NCBI GenBank assembly: GCA_026419785.1
Contig: JAODTK010003443.1
Coordinates: forward strand, 186,001 to 250,000
DNA: 64,000 bases
Origin: Sclerodactyla briareus
Lineage: Eukaryota > Echinodermata > Holothuroidea > Dendrochirotida > Sclerodactylidae
Direction of reading: 5' to 3'
Below the pieces are notes generated by a model. It saw only the letters and a program-made list of their open reading frames with translations, was not told where the DNA came from and ran no database searches. How positions within the stretch are numbered: position 1 is the first letter of the stretch; each line of letters opens with the position of its first letter. Shown piece by piece: positions 25,190 to 35,039 of the stretch. The position numbers and the translations under genes were made by a program.

Positions 25190-25720
25190 GTGTTTATGTT
25201 TGTGTGCCCGCGTGTGTTGTAGGTCTGGTGTGCGTGTGACACTCACAAGCTAACGCAAACAGGTATCAAGTTCAATTGGGGCACGTGGGATGCACATTTA
25301 TAGAGCTGAACGCATAACTTGTTTTTAGTGTTCATGGTCATTCAAGGTCACGGCAGAGCAAAGTAAAAAAAAAAAAAAAAAACCTTGTCAGCACGATATC
25401 TAATGAAATCAAGTATTTATCAAGTTCAAAAGAGGTATGTGGGTTGCACAAAGGATGAATCCATCGGTTTTGGTGTCAGGTCATGGTCATTTAAAGTCAT
25501 CATAGAGCAATCTTTTCTATATGTTCTTTGGGTGGGGCAACGAAACATTTCGGAGCAATGTTGTAGGAAAGGTTTTTGTTCGTCTAGGTGAACTACATCT
25601 GGTGACCTTTGTCCTCATTTGACCCTTCGACCTAATTCGACCTAACGACCTTGTGACATTCGGGGTCATTTTTTGTGACGACCAGACTCGTCTTGTTGCA
25701 ACAAACGTTCAATGCAGTCC
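25190..25720 (+). repeat. Diverged AGGTCA-family repeat fragment
   Basis: The wording follows the GATTCCTTGAC family: 'TATCAAGTTCAATTGGGGCA', 'GTTCATGGTCATTCAAGGTCA', an A-run, 'CCTTGTCAGCACGATA', 'TGTCAGGTCATGGTCATTTAA'. The terminal GATTCCTTGAC sequences are not seen. It is a diverged or truncated relative. Confidence 0.5.
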
Positions 25721-26069
25721 AATCTGCACTGGCGTACCAGAACACTCCTATCACACTTTATCTCCAGTCATGTCCTCGTATATGTAAAGGGTGAAATAGC
25801 TTTGAAACTTCGATACAATTTTCCGACATTGACTTCGCACTGAACATCTCAGAGGAATAGCGTAACTTGAAGGGAACTTCTGTTCGTCCATTCATCCCTG
25901 TATCCACTCAATATATGGCTTGTTGGACATTGATAATAATCAACTTTTGTCCATATTGTTTTCAATCCTGGAGTGAACCGAGCTTTCGAATTATAACAGT
26001 GTATATGATTGCTCATTACCAGCATAAGCAGTGAAAAACCCCTATATTTCGGGAAAGTAGTTTCCCAGC

Positions 26070-26345
26070 CAGCAAACCCATCTGGGGCCCCATCAGTTCA
26101 GTCTGGGTCCAAGTGGGCCAAGGTGGGCCAGGGGCTCCAAATGGGGCCCTATGGTGGGCTCACTAGGTTCAGTCTGGCCAATGCGGCAAGGGCTGGCCCA
26201 CATCAGACCCGCATGGAGGCCATGCCGGCAGTGTGTGGGGGTGTTCATGGGTGGGCCGAAATGGGCACCCCTGTGGGCCACATGGGGGTCTCCCATTGTC
26301 GACCCCACGTGGGGGCCCAGTTGGGGTATTGGGCTGGCGGAGTTC
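26070..26345 (+). repeat. TGGGCC-rich imperfect minisatellite
   Basis: From CCCAGCCAGCAAACCCATCT to TTGGGCTGGCGGAG the sequence is a dense, imperfect iteration of TGGGCC, GGGGCCC and CCCATNNGGG words, with a ~20-25-bp quasi-period. It is open in several frames on both strands for up to 125 codons, and the inferred peptides are Gly/Trp/Pro-rich on both strands. That is typical of a low-complexity tract and not of a gene. Confidence 0.7.
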
Positions 26346-26759
26346 ATAAGGGCAGAGACAAGGTTATTATTTGCAATGTAGGTTAATGATTTAATGAAGA
26401 AGTGACGTGGTTTACTACTTCGTGGTACTCAAAATTCAACTTGACAGCACAATACGACGCACGTGTTTGGTGTGTGATAAGTTCATTATTCTGCTCTTTC
26501 CCCTGCTTATAATAAATGTCATATTTTATAGGTGAACTTGAAAGTCTCTTTTTGTTACAAAAGGTTTGGCAAGGAATCACCACGCATAGTGGCGTTCTGT
26601 TTGACCTTTGGGACGAGAGGCGTAGGTTCTACATCAGGCAGCCGGGTGTAAAGGTGGCGTGCTATAGTGGTATTCCTCGAGAGGAATAAAAAACTGACAA
26701 CACACAAAACGATGACTTCCACAAATAATAGCTAGATTAGCTACATAAAAAAAACATAC

Positions 26760-27312
26760 TAATAATACTAATAGATATGAAGGACTTGATAGAGCGCATA
26801 ATGCAAAAAGCCTATAGGCGTTTTACAGAGCCAGCCAGAAGACATAGTCATGAAGGTATTCCCCCAGTGAGGCGCAACAGAGGCCTGTAAAGCAGGGAGG
26901 GGAGAGTGTATTAGTGATTTGCTCATGACGAGGGGAACACAGAAGAGGAAAAAAGACAGCAGCATGTTCTGCACCTTCGCTGATGAGCTTGTAAAAAGAT
27001 AGTCAGGAGACCAATTAAAGGATTTACAAGAAACCAGATGCACCTGGATTGTAACAAAAGCCATGATCAGCATGGTGGTTGTTCTTCTGATCGAGGGTAC
27101 TGGCGAATGTTCCCTAACATTCTGATCGCATGCAGGGCAGCTTTACGAATTGTTTGCACATGACTATACGTTAAAAAGGAATAGTACTCTAAAGGGAGGA
27201 GCAAAATGATGGATGGGAGGAATAGGCGGAGGAACTGAAAGGACCTGTCCGGAGTCGATTCCGTGAATGGTATATATTTGAGAAATAGAGCGGAAAATGG
27301 TGATGCCGGCAA
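26760..27312 (-). pseudogene. LINE reverse-transcriptase C-terminal remnant (L2/CR1-like)
   Basis: Read on the minus strand across at least one frame change, the sequence gives 'SHVQTIRKAALHAIRMLGNI', then 'AFVT', 'SCKSFNWSPDYL' and 'SSSAKVQNM'. This is the order found C-terminal to the catalytic domain of L2/CR1-type LINE reverse transcriptases (…kaa.hhlrnI..IR…, HAFVTSRLDYCNSLL.GLP, LQ.VQN.AAR). The following ITP.L..LHWLPV part is present only in degraded form. It is a dead, 5'-truncated LINE copy. The YXDD core is not present in this segment. Confidence 0.6.
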
Positions 27313-27479
27313 AGACTCGAGCCTTTATTCTCCTGTGCCACCCATGTCGCTATGGGTCGCGGGAGTGTTAGTGCAGAGTTTGTGCGTGGTTCATATTTCG
27401 TATTTAATTTTATTTCGTAGAACAAACCCAGATCGCTTTATTTTTTTCCCCCCTTAATGCTTCTCCGCTCATTGCCGGT

Positions 27480-28330
27480 GTTGATCGGATGATTCAGTGC
27501 GAGGTTTTCGGCACGCAATGATATTTGCAAAATATTTCAAATAAAAATTAAAACAAATTGGAATGGAATGAATAGCTTCAACTTTGCAGGGGGTGCCGGC
27601 GAGACGTGGCAATCCTGGGATGCCTCTTGTTTTTGGTTTCAGTTCAAGGTCATTCAAGGTCAGAAACGGCCAAACAACGAAAAATATTAAAGGAAATGAT
27701 AGGAAATATATAAAGTAGGCATGTAGATTGCAGATAAGAGAAGGCGGAGTCCTAGTATTAAAGCTAGCCTCGAGGTCATCCAGGTCAGTAGAGGTCAAGC
27801 CTGTTGTCTATGATAATTGGAGAACCCACTCATTTTTGACTTAGAAAAATATTCGCAGATCTGAGAAGGAGAACTCCATTACCGGTAGCTACATTAAGCT
27901 ACCAGGACCGTGTATTTCCGAATCAAAATATGGAAAACGAAATATGGAAGTAAATGGAACATTTGAAGAACACGAACATAACCTGTATAGGTTTCAGATA
28001 TGAATGAACAGATCCCATTGTTATGGGGGCCAGTCTAAGGTCAAAAGATGTAATTCAGAAGTGTAATATATTCAAATGAGGCAAATAGGGTAGAGATATA
28101 AAGAGGAAGAAGTGACCCCACTATATTCTCAGTCGATAATGGGGAAATTGTGAAGAATACACCATTATAATTAGATATACGGAAAACACTAACAGATTAA
28201 AGTTGAAATTAGGCGTGTTACAAATAAAGAGAGGACGAACCCCATTGTTCTTTTGAGGGCACCAACCAATGTCGGGCGGGACAAATACTAGGAAAAAGAC
28301 CCTGTGTGATCTGAAGAATGGAAACAATAA
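27480..28330 (+). repeat. AGGTCA-family repeat, diverged
   Basis: AAGGTCATTCAAGGTCAG (27,643-27,662), GAGGTCATCCAGGTCAGTAG (27,772 onward) and later 'CCCATTGTTATGGGGGCCAG' and 'AACCCCATTGTTCTTTTG' follow the internal order of the TIR family at 9.6 kb. No clean terminal repeats are visible. No gene. Confidence 0.55.
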
Positions 28331-28334
28331 TTAA

Positions 28335-29290
28335 CATCAAATTAGATGTGCTGGTTGACAATGAATCACTCCCCCCATCTTTGTGTTCTTATTAAGCCTG
28401 GGTCGATGACACTATCAACACTGTTTCAAATTCAAACATCGAGGTACTCATCCACCAATTGACTTTAATTACGCCGCATATCTAAAGAAGGAAATGTTCC
28501 GAGCTCTTCATATTCATGATTTCCAGTACCACATCCCCATCGCCCTGTTGGTGAGGATACTGTAGAAATCAGTTAAGGAATGATTATTCAAGACTGTATC
28601 GGGGGGTAAAAATTGGGGAGACAGCAGTGAAAACAGCACATGTTCGGTAAAAGCTGCATTACAAACGGTTATTCAAAACTCGGTTTTGTCGTATTGAAGG
28701 TTTCGTCATATCGGCGAAGACGAACCGAAAAACGAAAGTAGCCAGAAGTGTCGATCAGTCGATATCATAATATTGTGTGAAGAGGCAGTGACCTGGACTA
28801 AACTAAACGGGCATGGCGCCCCTCCCAACAAAGGTCAATTATATTAGGTGAACAACGGGGAAATAATAGATGAATAATAGCTGAATGATGATAGATCATT
28901 AGTAGGCGAAATGGTGATCGGTGGTATCAACCACTGCCCTTACCCCTCCCCCATCGCGGGGCACTGTCGTCTGTGGAGGTCAACACGGGCAGCCGTTTAC
29001 AAGAGTACAAAGCAATTTTCACCAGTGTTTTCTCTTCCTCTCTGGGAACTGTCGCATTCGTCCCAATGACTCTTGAACACTAGTGGGTGATTATTAACAA
29101 AAAAATCAAAGAAGATAGAACAATGAACAGCGCCCAAGGTGAATAGAGCGAGTGATCTTTGAAATATATATTCAGCCTGTAAACCCGGAGTTGAAACTCA
29201 CACGGACAATTTATTGAATCTGCGTACATGATCTATCTTTGCGAGAGAAGGTAGTTAGACTCTAACGAAGTTTAGCTTTGGGTCAATACG
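28335..29290. other. Stretch with no recognised gene
   Basis: Nothing recognisable: no long frame, no tRNA-like sequence and no tandem repeat. Confidence 0.6.
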
Positions 29291-29982
29291 GGGGGCGTCG
29301 GACCGTTACCGTTTTGAAAAGTGGGGGGGGGGGGGGACTATTCGAATGCAAATTTCCTCTAAGCGGAGCGCCACCATCCGCTGGCGCGACGCGTATCACG
29401 AAAATTTCAGATTTTCAACCCTCCAGATCGACGGAAACGGCACCGCCAGGCTCAATAGAACCCATTCTCATGTGTGATGTGGTGGTTAAAAGACAGACAA
29501 AAAACAAAAAGCTTTACGTTCATTATGCATCACACAGATGCCAGAGCTAACGAATACTAAACAAACATGGTTTACCTTTACTACTCTGGCTTTGTTTGCG
29601 TGGATCCAGGGGTCTACCAAGGTTCTGGTGGGATCGAACGGGAAAAGTCATAGGCGTAGGGACCACTCAATTTGGGAGCAGAAAAATTTGTTACAAGAAT
29701 TTTACAAGTCAGACAGACATTGCCAACTCCGGCGCGCGCGGAGCGCGCGAAAAAGGAATGCATGTTTTCCGGGCATTATCGTACGTAAAAAGACTGCCGC
29801 AAAAAAATCCCCGCATTTTTTTTCCGTTGGCCTTTTCCTTCCCAAAGTTTCCACGTATTTTCGCCCGGATTCTTCATCTCAGAAAAACTTAGGGGGGGGG
29901 GGGAGGGGGGGGGGGGGGTATGCCACAAAGGCTTCTGAAATTCTTCGAGTGAACAAAATGATTCGAAGCATGGCATCGAATA

Positions 29983-30886
29983 TTAAAGCCGCGTTTCCAT
30001 GCACGCGGGCGGGCGGGGCCGTCTAAATCGCTCATCGTTTTTTCAATGGAGCCGTTTCCATGCACGAGGGAGGGCTGGAGGGCGGGCGGGCGTTTTCTCG
30101 AACAGGTCATGTAGCGATTTTTTCCGCCCGCCCACGTGTCCGCGTGGTATTCCGCAATCAATTCCCGGGGATTTCCCTGCAATCTTACAGGATTGAAGCC
30201 GGATAATGAGAGTAGAGCCAATTTAGGTTCAATCATGTTCCATAACAACATTCATAACTGTTCAACACTAGGGATGAGATATTTTACAGATTGTGTCTAT
30301 AATTCAAGGCGGCCAGACCAACCTATTTGAACCTATTTACATGTTAAAAAAACCGATGAATATGTCAAAGTATTTTTTTGCTCATTAAAAATTCCAAAAC
30401 TGTCAATTGTGAAGTTTTAGATGGTGGGCCGTAATCGTAGACATTCAACAATGGTTTCCCAGAAAATAACAAGCCCGGTGTTTAGGTTTAAAAACACAAG
30501 TATGCTCCATTTTTGACAACAACGACAACAACGACAAACAACGCACAACACCAACGACGACAAACGCCAACGACGACAACGACGACAACGAACAACGACG
30601 ACACACAAAAACCAACAACAACGCATGACAATGACAACGACAACAACCACATACGACTCTAACAATATAACAATAATAACATAATAACAATATAATATTC
30701 CATATTACCAATAGCGGGCTACATCGGTTCTTATAGAGCGCCAATACACACTAGAACGTGAGTAGAGGTGTCGTGACTCCAGAAACGCCCGCCCGCCCGT
30801 TTGCATGGAACGGTCTCCAAAACGCCCCCGCCGCCCCTCCGCCCGCCCGCCCGCGTGCATTGGAAACGCAAAGCAACGCAGCTTAA
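29983..30886 (+). mobile_element. GC-rich TIR element, copy 1 (TTAA-flanked)
   Basis: The left end reads TTAAAGCCGCGTTTCCATGC followed by ACGCGGGCGGGCGG. The right end (about 30,835-30,886) is the degraded inverse: CCCGCGTGCATTGGAAACGC ... GCAGCTTAA. The interior holds 'CAATCATGTTCCATAACAAC', a GTCAATTGTGAAGT phrase, an ACAACGACAACA microsatellite (30,519-30,690) and 'CTACATCGGTTCTTATAGAG'. TTAA flanks it on the left and is shared with copy 2 at 30,883-30,886. It has no transposase, so it would be non-autonomous. TTAA targets are typical of piggyBac-type transposons, but that assignment is inference. Confidence 0.65.
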
Positions 30887-31884
30887 GCCGCGTTTCCATG
30901 CACCGGGCGTTCGGGCGGGCGCGTCTAAAACTGCTCATCGTTATTTTCAACTGAGAGCCCGGTTTTCCCATGCACGCGGACGGGCTGGGCGGGCGGGCGG
31001 GCGGCGTTACCTTGCGAATCGGTCATGGTAGCGATTTTTTCCGCCCCGCCCGCGTGTCCGCGTGGTACTTTCGACAATCAATTCCGGGGATTTTCCTGCA
31101 TTCTACCGGCTTCAAGCCGGAGAAGGAGAGTAAGTAGAGGACAATTTTAGGTTCAAAATGTTTCCAAACAACATGCATAACTGTTTCAACACTAGGGATC
31201 GAGATTGTATACAGATGTGTCTATATTCAACGGCTAGACACTTTTTTGAAAACATATTACATTGTTTTAAACCGATGATTTATGTCAAGTATGTGCTTTA
31301 AATCTCCAAAACGGTCAATTGTGAAGTGGTAATGGTGGGCCGTAATCGTTGACATTCAGAACAATGGTTTCAGACAATGACACCGGTGTTTAGGTTTTGT
31401 TTTTAAACACTAGTATGCGTCCCACGCGTTGTTTGACAAAACCCCGTCAACGACAAAACAGACAATGCCAACAACGACAATGACAACAACGACAACAACA
31501 ACAACCACGGCAACAACAACAACCAACAACAACAACGACGGCAACGACAAGGACAACGACAACACCAACGACACAATAAGAATAAACAATAATAAGGACT
31601 AATAATAACATACAAATAAAAACATAGAACAATAATAATATATAACATAATGATACTAAAAACAATTTAATATAGTAGGCTACATTCGTTCTCTTATTAG
31701 TGCATATATACACACTAAAAGTGAAGAGAGGTGCGTGACTCGAGGGAAGGAGAAAAAATGAAACGCCCGCCCCCCCCCGGACCCGCCCGGGCGGTGCATG
31801 GAAACGAGTCTTCCAACAAAACGCCCGCCTGGCGTTCCGTCCGACCGCCCGCCCGCCCGACCGCGTCATGGAACGCGGCTTTAG
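30883..31884 (+). mobile_element. GC-rich TIR element, copy 2 (head-to-tail)
   Basis: This copy starts TTAAGCCGCGTTTCCATGCA at the end of copy 1 and ends CATGGAACGCGGCTTTAG (31,867-31,884), the inverse of its start. It repeats the interior of copy 1 in order: the Gly/Arg-like GC patch, 'GCAATCAATTCC', 'GGCCGTAATCGTTGACATTC', an ACAACGACA microsatellite (31,445-31,660) and 'CTACATTCGTTCTCTTATTAG'. The period between the copies is about 900-1,000 bp. Both copies are non-coding; open frames across the microsatellite are artefacts. Confidence 0.7.
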
Positions 31885-34800
31885 CCTGGACGAAAACGTC
31901 ATTGCGCGCCGAAACACTTGAAAAATTATGCACAGCTGACTTTTTGGCTGTTCGATTAAAATTCGAGATCAGGTAGGAAAACATGGGTAGGCCTAATCCT
32001 TAGACTTTCCCCCCAGCCCTATTCGGGTCAAGATCTTCACCAGGGGTCGGCACTTGGAATTAGTGGACTCGAGAACAAGTTTCCAACGCGATTATTGTTT
32101 GGTTAGACCCAAATTGAATCAGTTTAGAGATACAAAATCGGACATGTGCAATTATTATTTTTATAGACTGTCCGGAAAATGGGGGGGGGGGACCGACATA
32201 TGACGTTCCCCCCCATTTTAAGAAGTGGGAGGGCATGCCCCCTCCCCCCCTGTTGATCCCATGGGTTAATACAATAGCTCCGCCCAACTGCCTGTCCTAT
32301 TGTCAGCGTCTGTTCATTGTAACGGACTAAACGACGTGCGGGCGCGGTATCAATCAAACAAAATATAGTAAATAGAAAAGTATATAACTATATAACTGCG
32401 TGGGGCGGAATCATGAATAGAGTGCGGTTGTCACAGGCAATGGCTGGATATTTTTCGACTCCCGCTCGTAGATGGACTACTTTAAAAGACATACATTTTG
32501 TTTAAAATCGCATTCAATTTTTAAGTGACTGTTGGCTCAGATATTGGTGGGGGATGATTCATAGGGCATCTCCCCCCTGACCAAATATTGGGGGGGAAAA
32601 CATCCTCCAATCCCCCCCCCTCCCCCGGGATCGACGCCTATTCCGCATGTGACCTTGTTGCCGGAAAATGTACGTGAGGTCACTTGCAGTTCACAAATGC
32701 CCTTGGATTGGCATTAATGATGCTCACCACTTTCTGGCTCAATATTCCTTACCTCTACACAACGCGTTACTCACTAGGACCATGTACAAACAGGCCTATA
32801 TATTTCATTAACTGCTTCATTTTATAATAACCTAACCTCTGGTCCATTTCCCTACTTTAATGCGTTAAGCCTTTCAAACTCGCTGAAACATATAAAGTAA
32901 ATAGGCTACCTAGCTAGGCCTGCGTGTGTAGGCTACTGCACTTATATGGCTAATATAACCAGCTATGCAACTTGCCTCTCACTCGAGCCATTAATGTAAC
33001 CTCAAACAAGCGGAGGAACTTGTAGTGATCTAGCTTTGTCTGACATAAGCCGTGATCTGTGCGTATGCGGGGCTTGTATTACGCTCGTCTCCGGTTGCAA
33101 CCGATATTACTCCGGGTGCCGTCGTCTGGTCGATGTCTTTGTATCACGTGTGAACACAGCCAAGCATTGACTTTGTCCGTTCAAAGCTCAGTGTTTACTG
33201 ACCACACTCATATAGTAAGTCGAAATTGATTCAGAATCAAAATGCTCTCGTGGTATGCTACACACTAGTACATAGATGCTACTCTTCTCTTCCTACTTAT
33301 TCTTCACTTTGTAACCTAAGTCATTACAAAGTACAGTCAGCCTACTCCAAAGACAATAATTGCATGCGATAGCTGGTCGAGTTTGGCGGTGGATATTCCT
33401 ACAAATGTTTTACAGATGGCGCCCGCCCGCGGCATGGAAACGGTATTCCAACGCCCGCCCGCCCGTCCAGTCCGACCGCCCGCCCGCCCGCCCCGACGCG
33501 TGCATGGAACGCTGCTTTAGCCCTGTGGAAGAAGAAAAAGAAAAAAAAACGTCATTGCGCGCGAAAACACTTGAAAAAGTATGCACTGACTTTGGCTGTT
33601 CGATTACAAATTCGGAGGATCGGTATGAAACATGGGTGGCTAATCCTTAGACTTCAGCCCTAGTCGGGTCCTAATCTTCACATGGGGTCCGAATCTGGAA
33701 TTAGGGGACTCGAGGCAATTTCCAAACCGCGATTTATGTGGTTAGCACCAAAATGAATCCAGTTGAGAGATACAAAATCGGACATGTGCCTATTATTTTA
33801 TATTACGGTTCCGGAAAATGGGGGGGGGGGATAGACGATATGAAGTCCCCCCCCCATTAAAAGTGGGGGGCATGCCCACGTTCCCCCACCTTTGGACGCC
33901 CAGGGGTTAATACATACTCGACCACTGCCGGCTATTGTCAAGCGTTGTTCATTGTACGGACTCCGGACGTGCGGGCGCGGTACAATCAAACAAAATAATT
34001 AGTAAATAAGAAAAGTATATAACTGCGGCGGACGTCATGAAATGGAGTAGTTGATTGTCATATGGCAAAGGTTGGATATCTTCGGACTCCAGCTCGTAGA
34101 GGACTATTTAGAAAGACATACATTTGTTAAAATCCATCAAAGTTTTAGGGAAGGTTGGCTAAGATCTTGGGGGGGGGGGGATGATTTACATAGGGCATCC
34201 CCCTACCCAAATATTGGGGGGGGGCAAACATCCTCCAATCCCCCCCCCCCTCCCCCGGGCTCGAAGCCTATGCCGCCAGAGTGTTCTCTGGTTGCCGGAA
34301 AATTACGTGAGGTCACTTGGCAGTTCACTGCCCTTGGATGGCATTAATGATGCCTCCGTTTGGCTCAGATATTCTTACCGATACACACGCGTACTCACTA
34401 GACCATGTACAACTAAGAGCCTTTACGATTATTTTCATTGAACTGCATTCAATTTATATAACCTGTCATTTCCCTACTTTAATGGTGGTAAGCCTTTCAA
34501 ACGTCGCTGAAACATATAAATTTAATAGGCTACCTAGCTAGGCCTGCGTGGTAGGCTATGCAACTATATGCTAACCAGCTATGCACTTGCTCGCACTCAG
34601 CAAACTTATTACCCAAACAAGAGGAGAGAAGAGAACTTGTCGTGATCTCGCTTTGTCTGACAGAAGAGCCGGGATCTGTGCGTATGCGGGGCTGTATTTA
34701 CGTCGTCTCCGGTGCACCGATATTACTCACGGGTGCCGTAGTCTGGTCGATGTCTTGTACTCCCGTGTGAACCACAGCCAACGCAAAAGGAAGTGGTCAG

Positions 34801-35033
34801 TTCAAAGCCTCAAGTGGTTATACTGACACCCTCCATACTAGTAAGTCGATTGATTCAGAATAAACAATTGCGCTCGTGGGTAGGTACACAATAGTACGTA
34901 TGGATACTCTTCCTACGTAGTCTTCATGTGTTAACCTTAAGCTCATTACAAAAGTACAGTTAGCCTACACCAAACGACAATAATTGCGATAGGACTGGTC
35001 GAGGTTTGGTGCTATTCCTACAAATGTTACAAT
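31781..35033 (+). repeat. 1.6-kb tandem duplication
   Basis: About 31,781-33,415 is repeated at about 33,416-35,033. Shared landmarks in order: the right end of the GC-rich TIR element (GGAACGC.GCTTTAGCC), 'ACGTCATTGCGCGC', 'GATACAAAATCGGACATGTG', the G-run/C-run pair near 32,180 and 33,820, 'AAATATTGGGGGGG', 'GCCCTTGGAT', 'AATAGGCTACCTAGCTAGGC', 'TGCGTATGCGGGGCTGTATT', 'GTCTGGTCGATGTCTT' and 'CAATAATTGC' then 'ATTCCTACAAATGTT'. The junction lies at about 33,413-33,416, inside the GC-rich element. Copies differ mainly by single-base indels. Confidence 0.85.
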
Positions 35034-35039
35034 GCACAT

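Larger units (their letters stand above)
20835..26060. other. Long stretch with no secure gene
   Basis: No secure gene. Candidate frames at 21,623-21,868 and 22,759-23,034 are protein-like in parts, but neither has convincing splice sites nor a recognisable family. G-run dispersed repeat debris lies at 22,572-22,640 and 23,470-23,525. An A-run lies near 24,760. Confidence 0.45.
29294..32260 (+). mobile_element. GGGCGTC...GACGCCC repeat element, interrupted by GC-rich elements
   Basis: 29,294-29,980 matches 59,946-60,575, and 31,885-32,260 matches 60,601-60,925, in the same order and orientation. Shared words include 'GGGCGTCGGA', 'CTAAGCGGAG.GCCACC', 'ATTTGGAGCAGAAAAATTTG', 'ATGCATGTTTTCCGGGCAT', 'AAGGCTTCTGAAATTC', 'CATTGCGCGC' and 'GATACAAAATCGG.CATGTGC'. 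The copy here is therefore split by about 1.9 kb of inserted sequence. The 59.9-kb copy starts with GGGCGTC and ends GACGCCC, suggesting short inverted ends. No protein is encoded. Confidence 0.7.

Noticed and set aside
26009-26386. 125-codon frame that looks Gly/Pro/Trp-rich, collagen-like
   Set aside because: The DNA is an imperfect TGGGCC minisatellite, open on both strands, and the peptide has no Gly-X-Y periodicity.
29538-30251. Frames of 162 and 120 codons on opposite strands
   Set aside because: Both run through G-runs and the GC-rich TIR element. The related copy at 60 kb does not keep the frames.
30417-31917. Val/Cys/Leu-rich minus-strand frames resembling membrane proteins
   Set aside because: They are translations of the ACAACGACA microsatellites inside the TIR elements.
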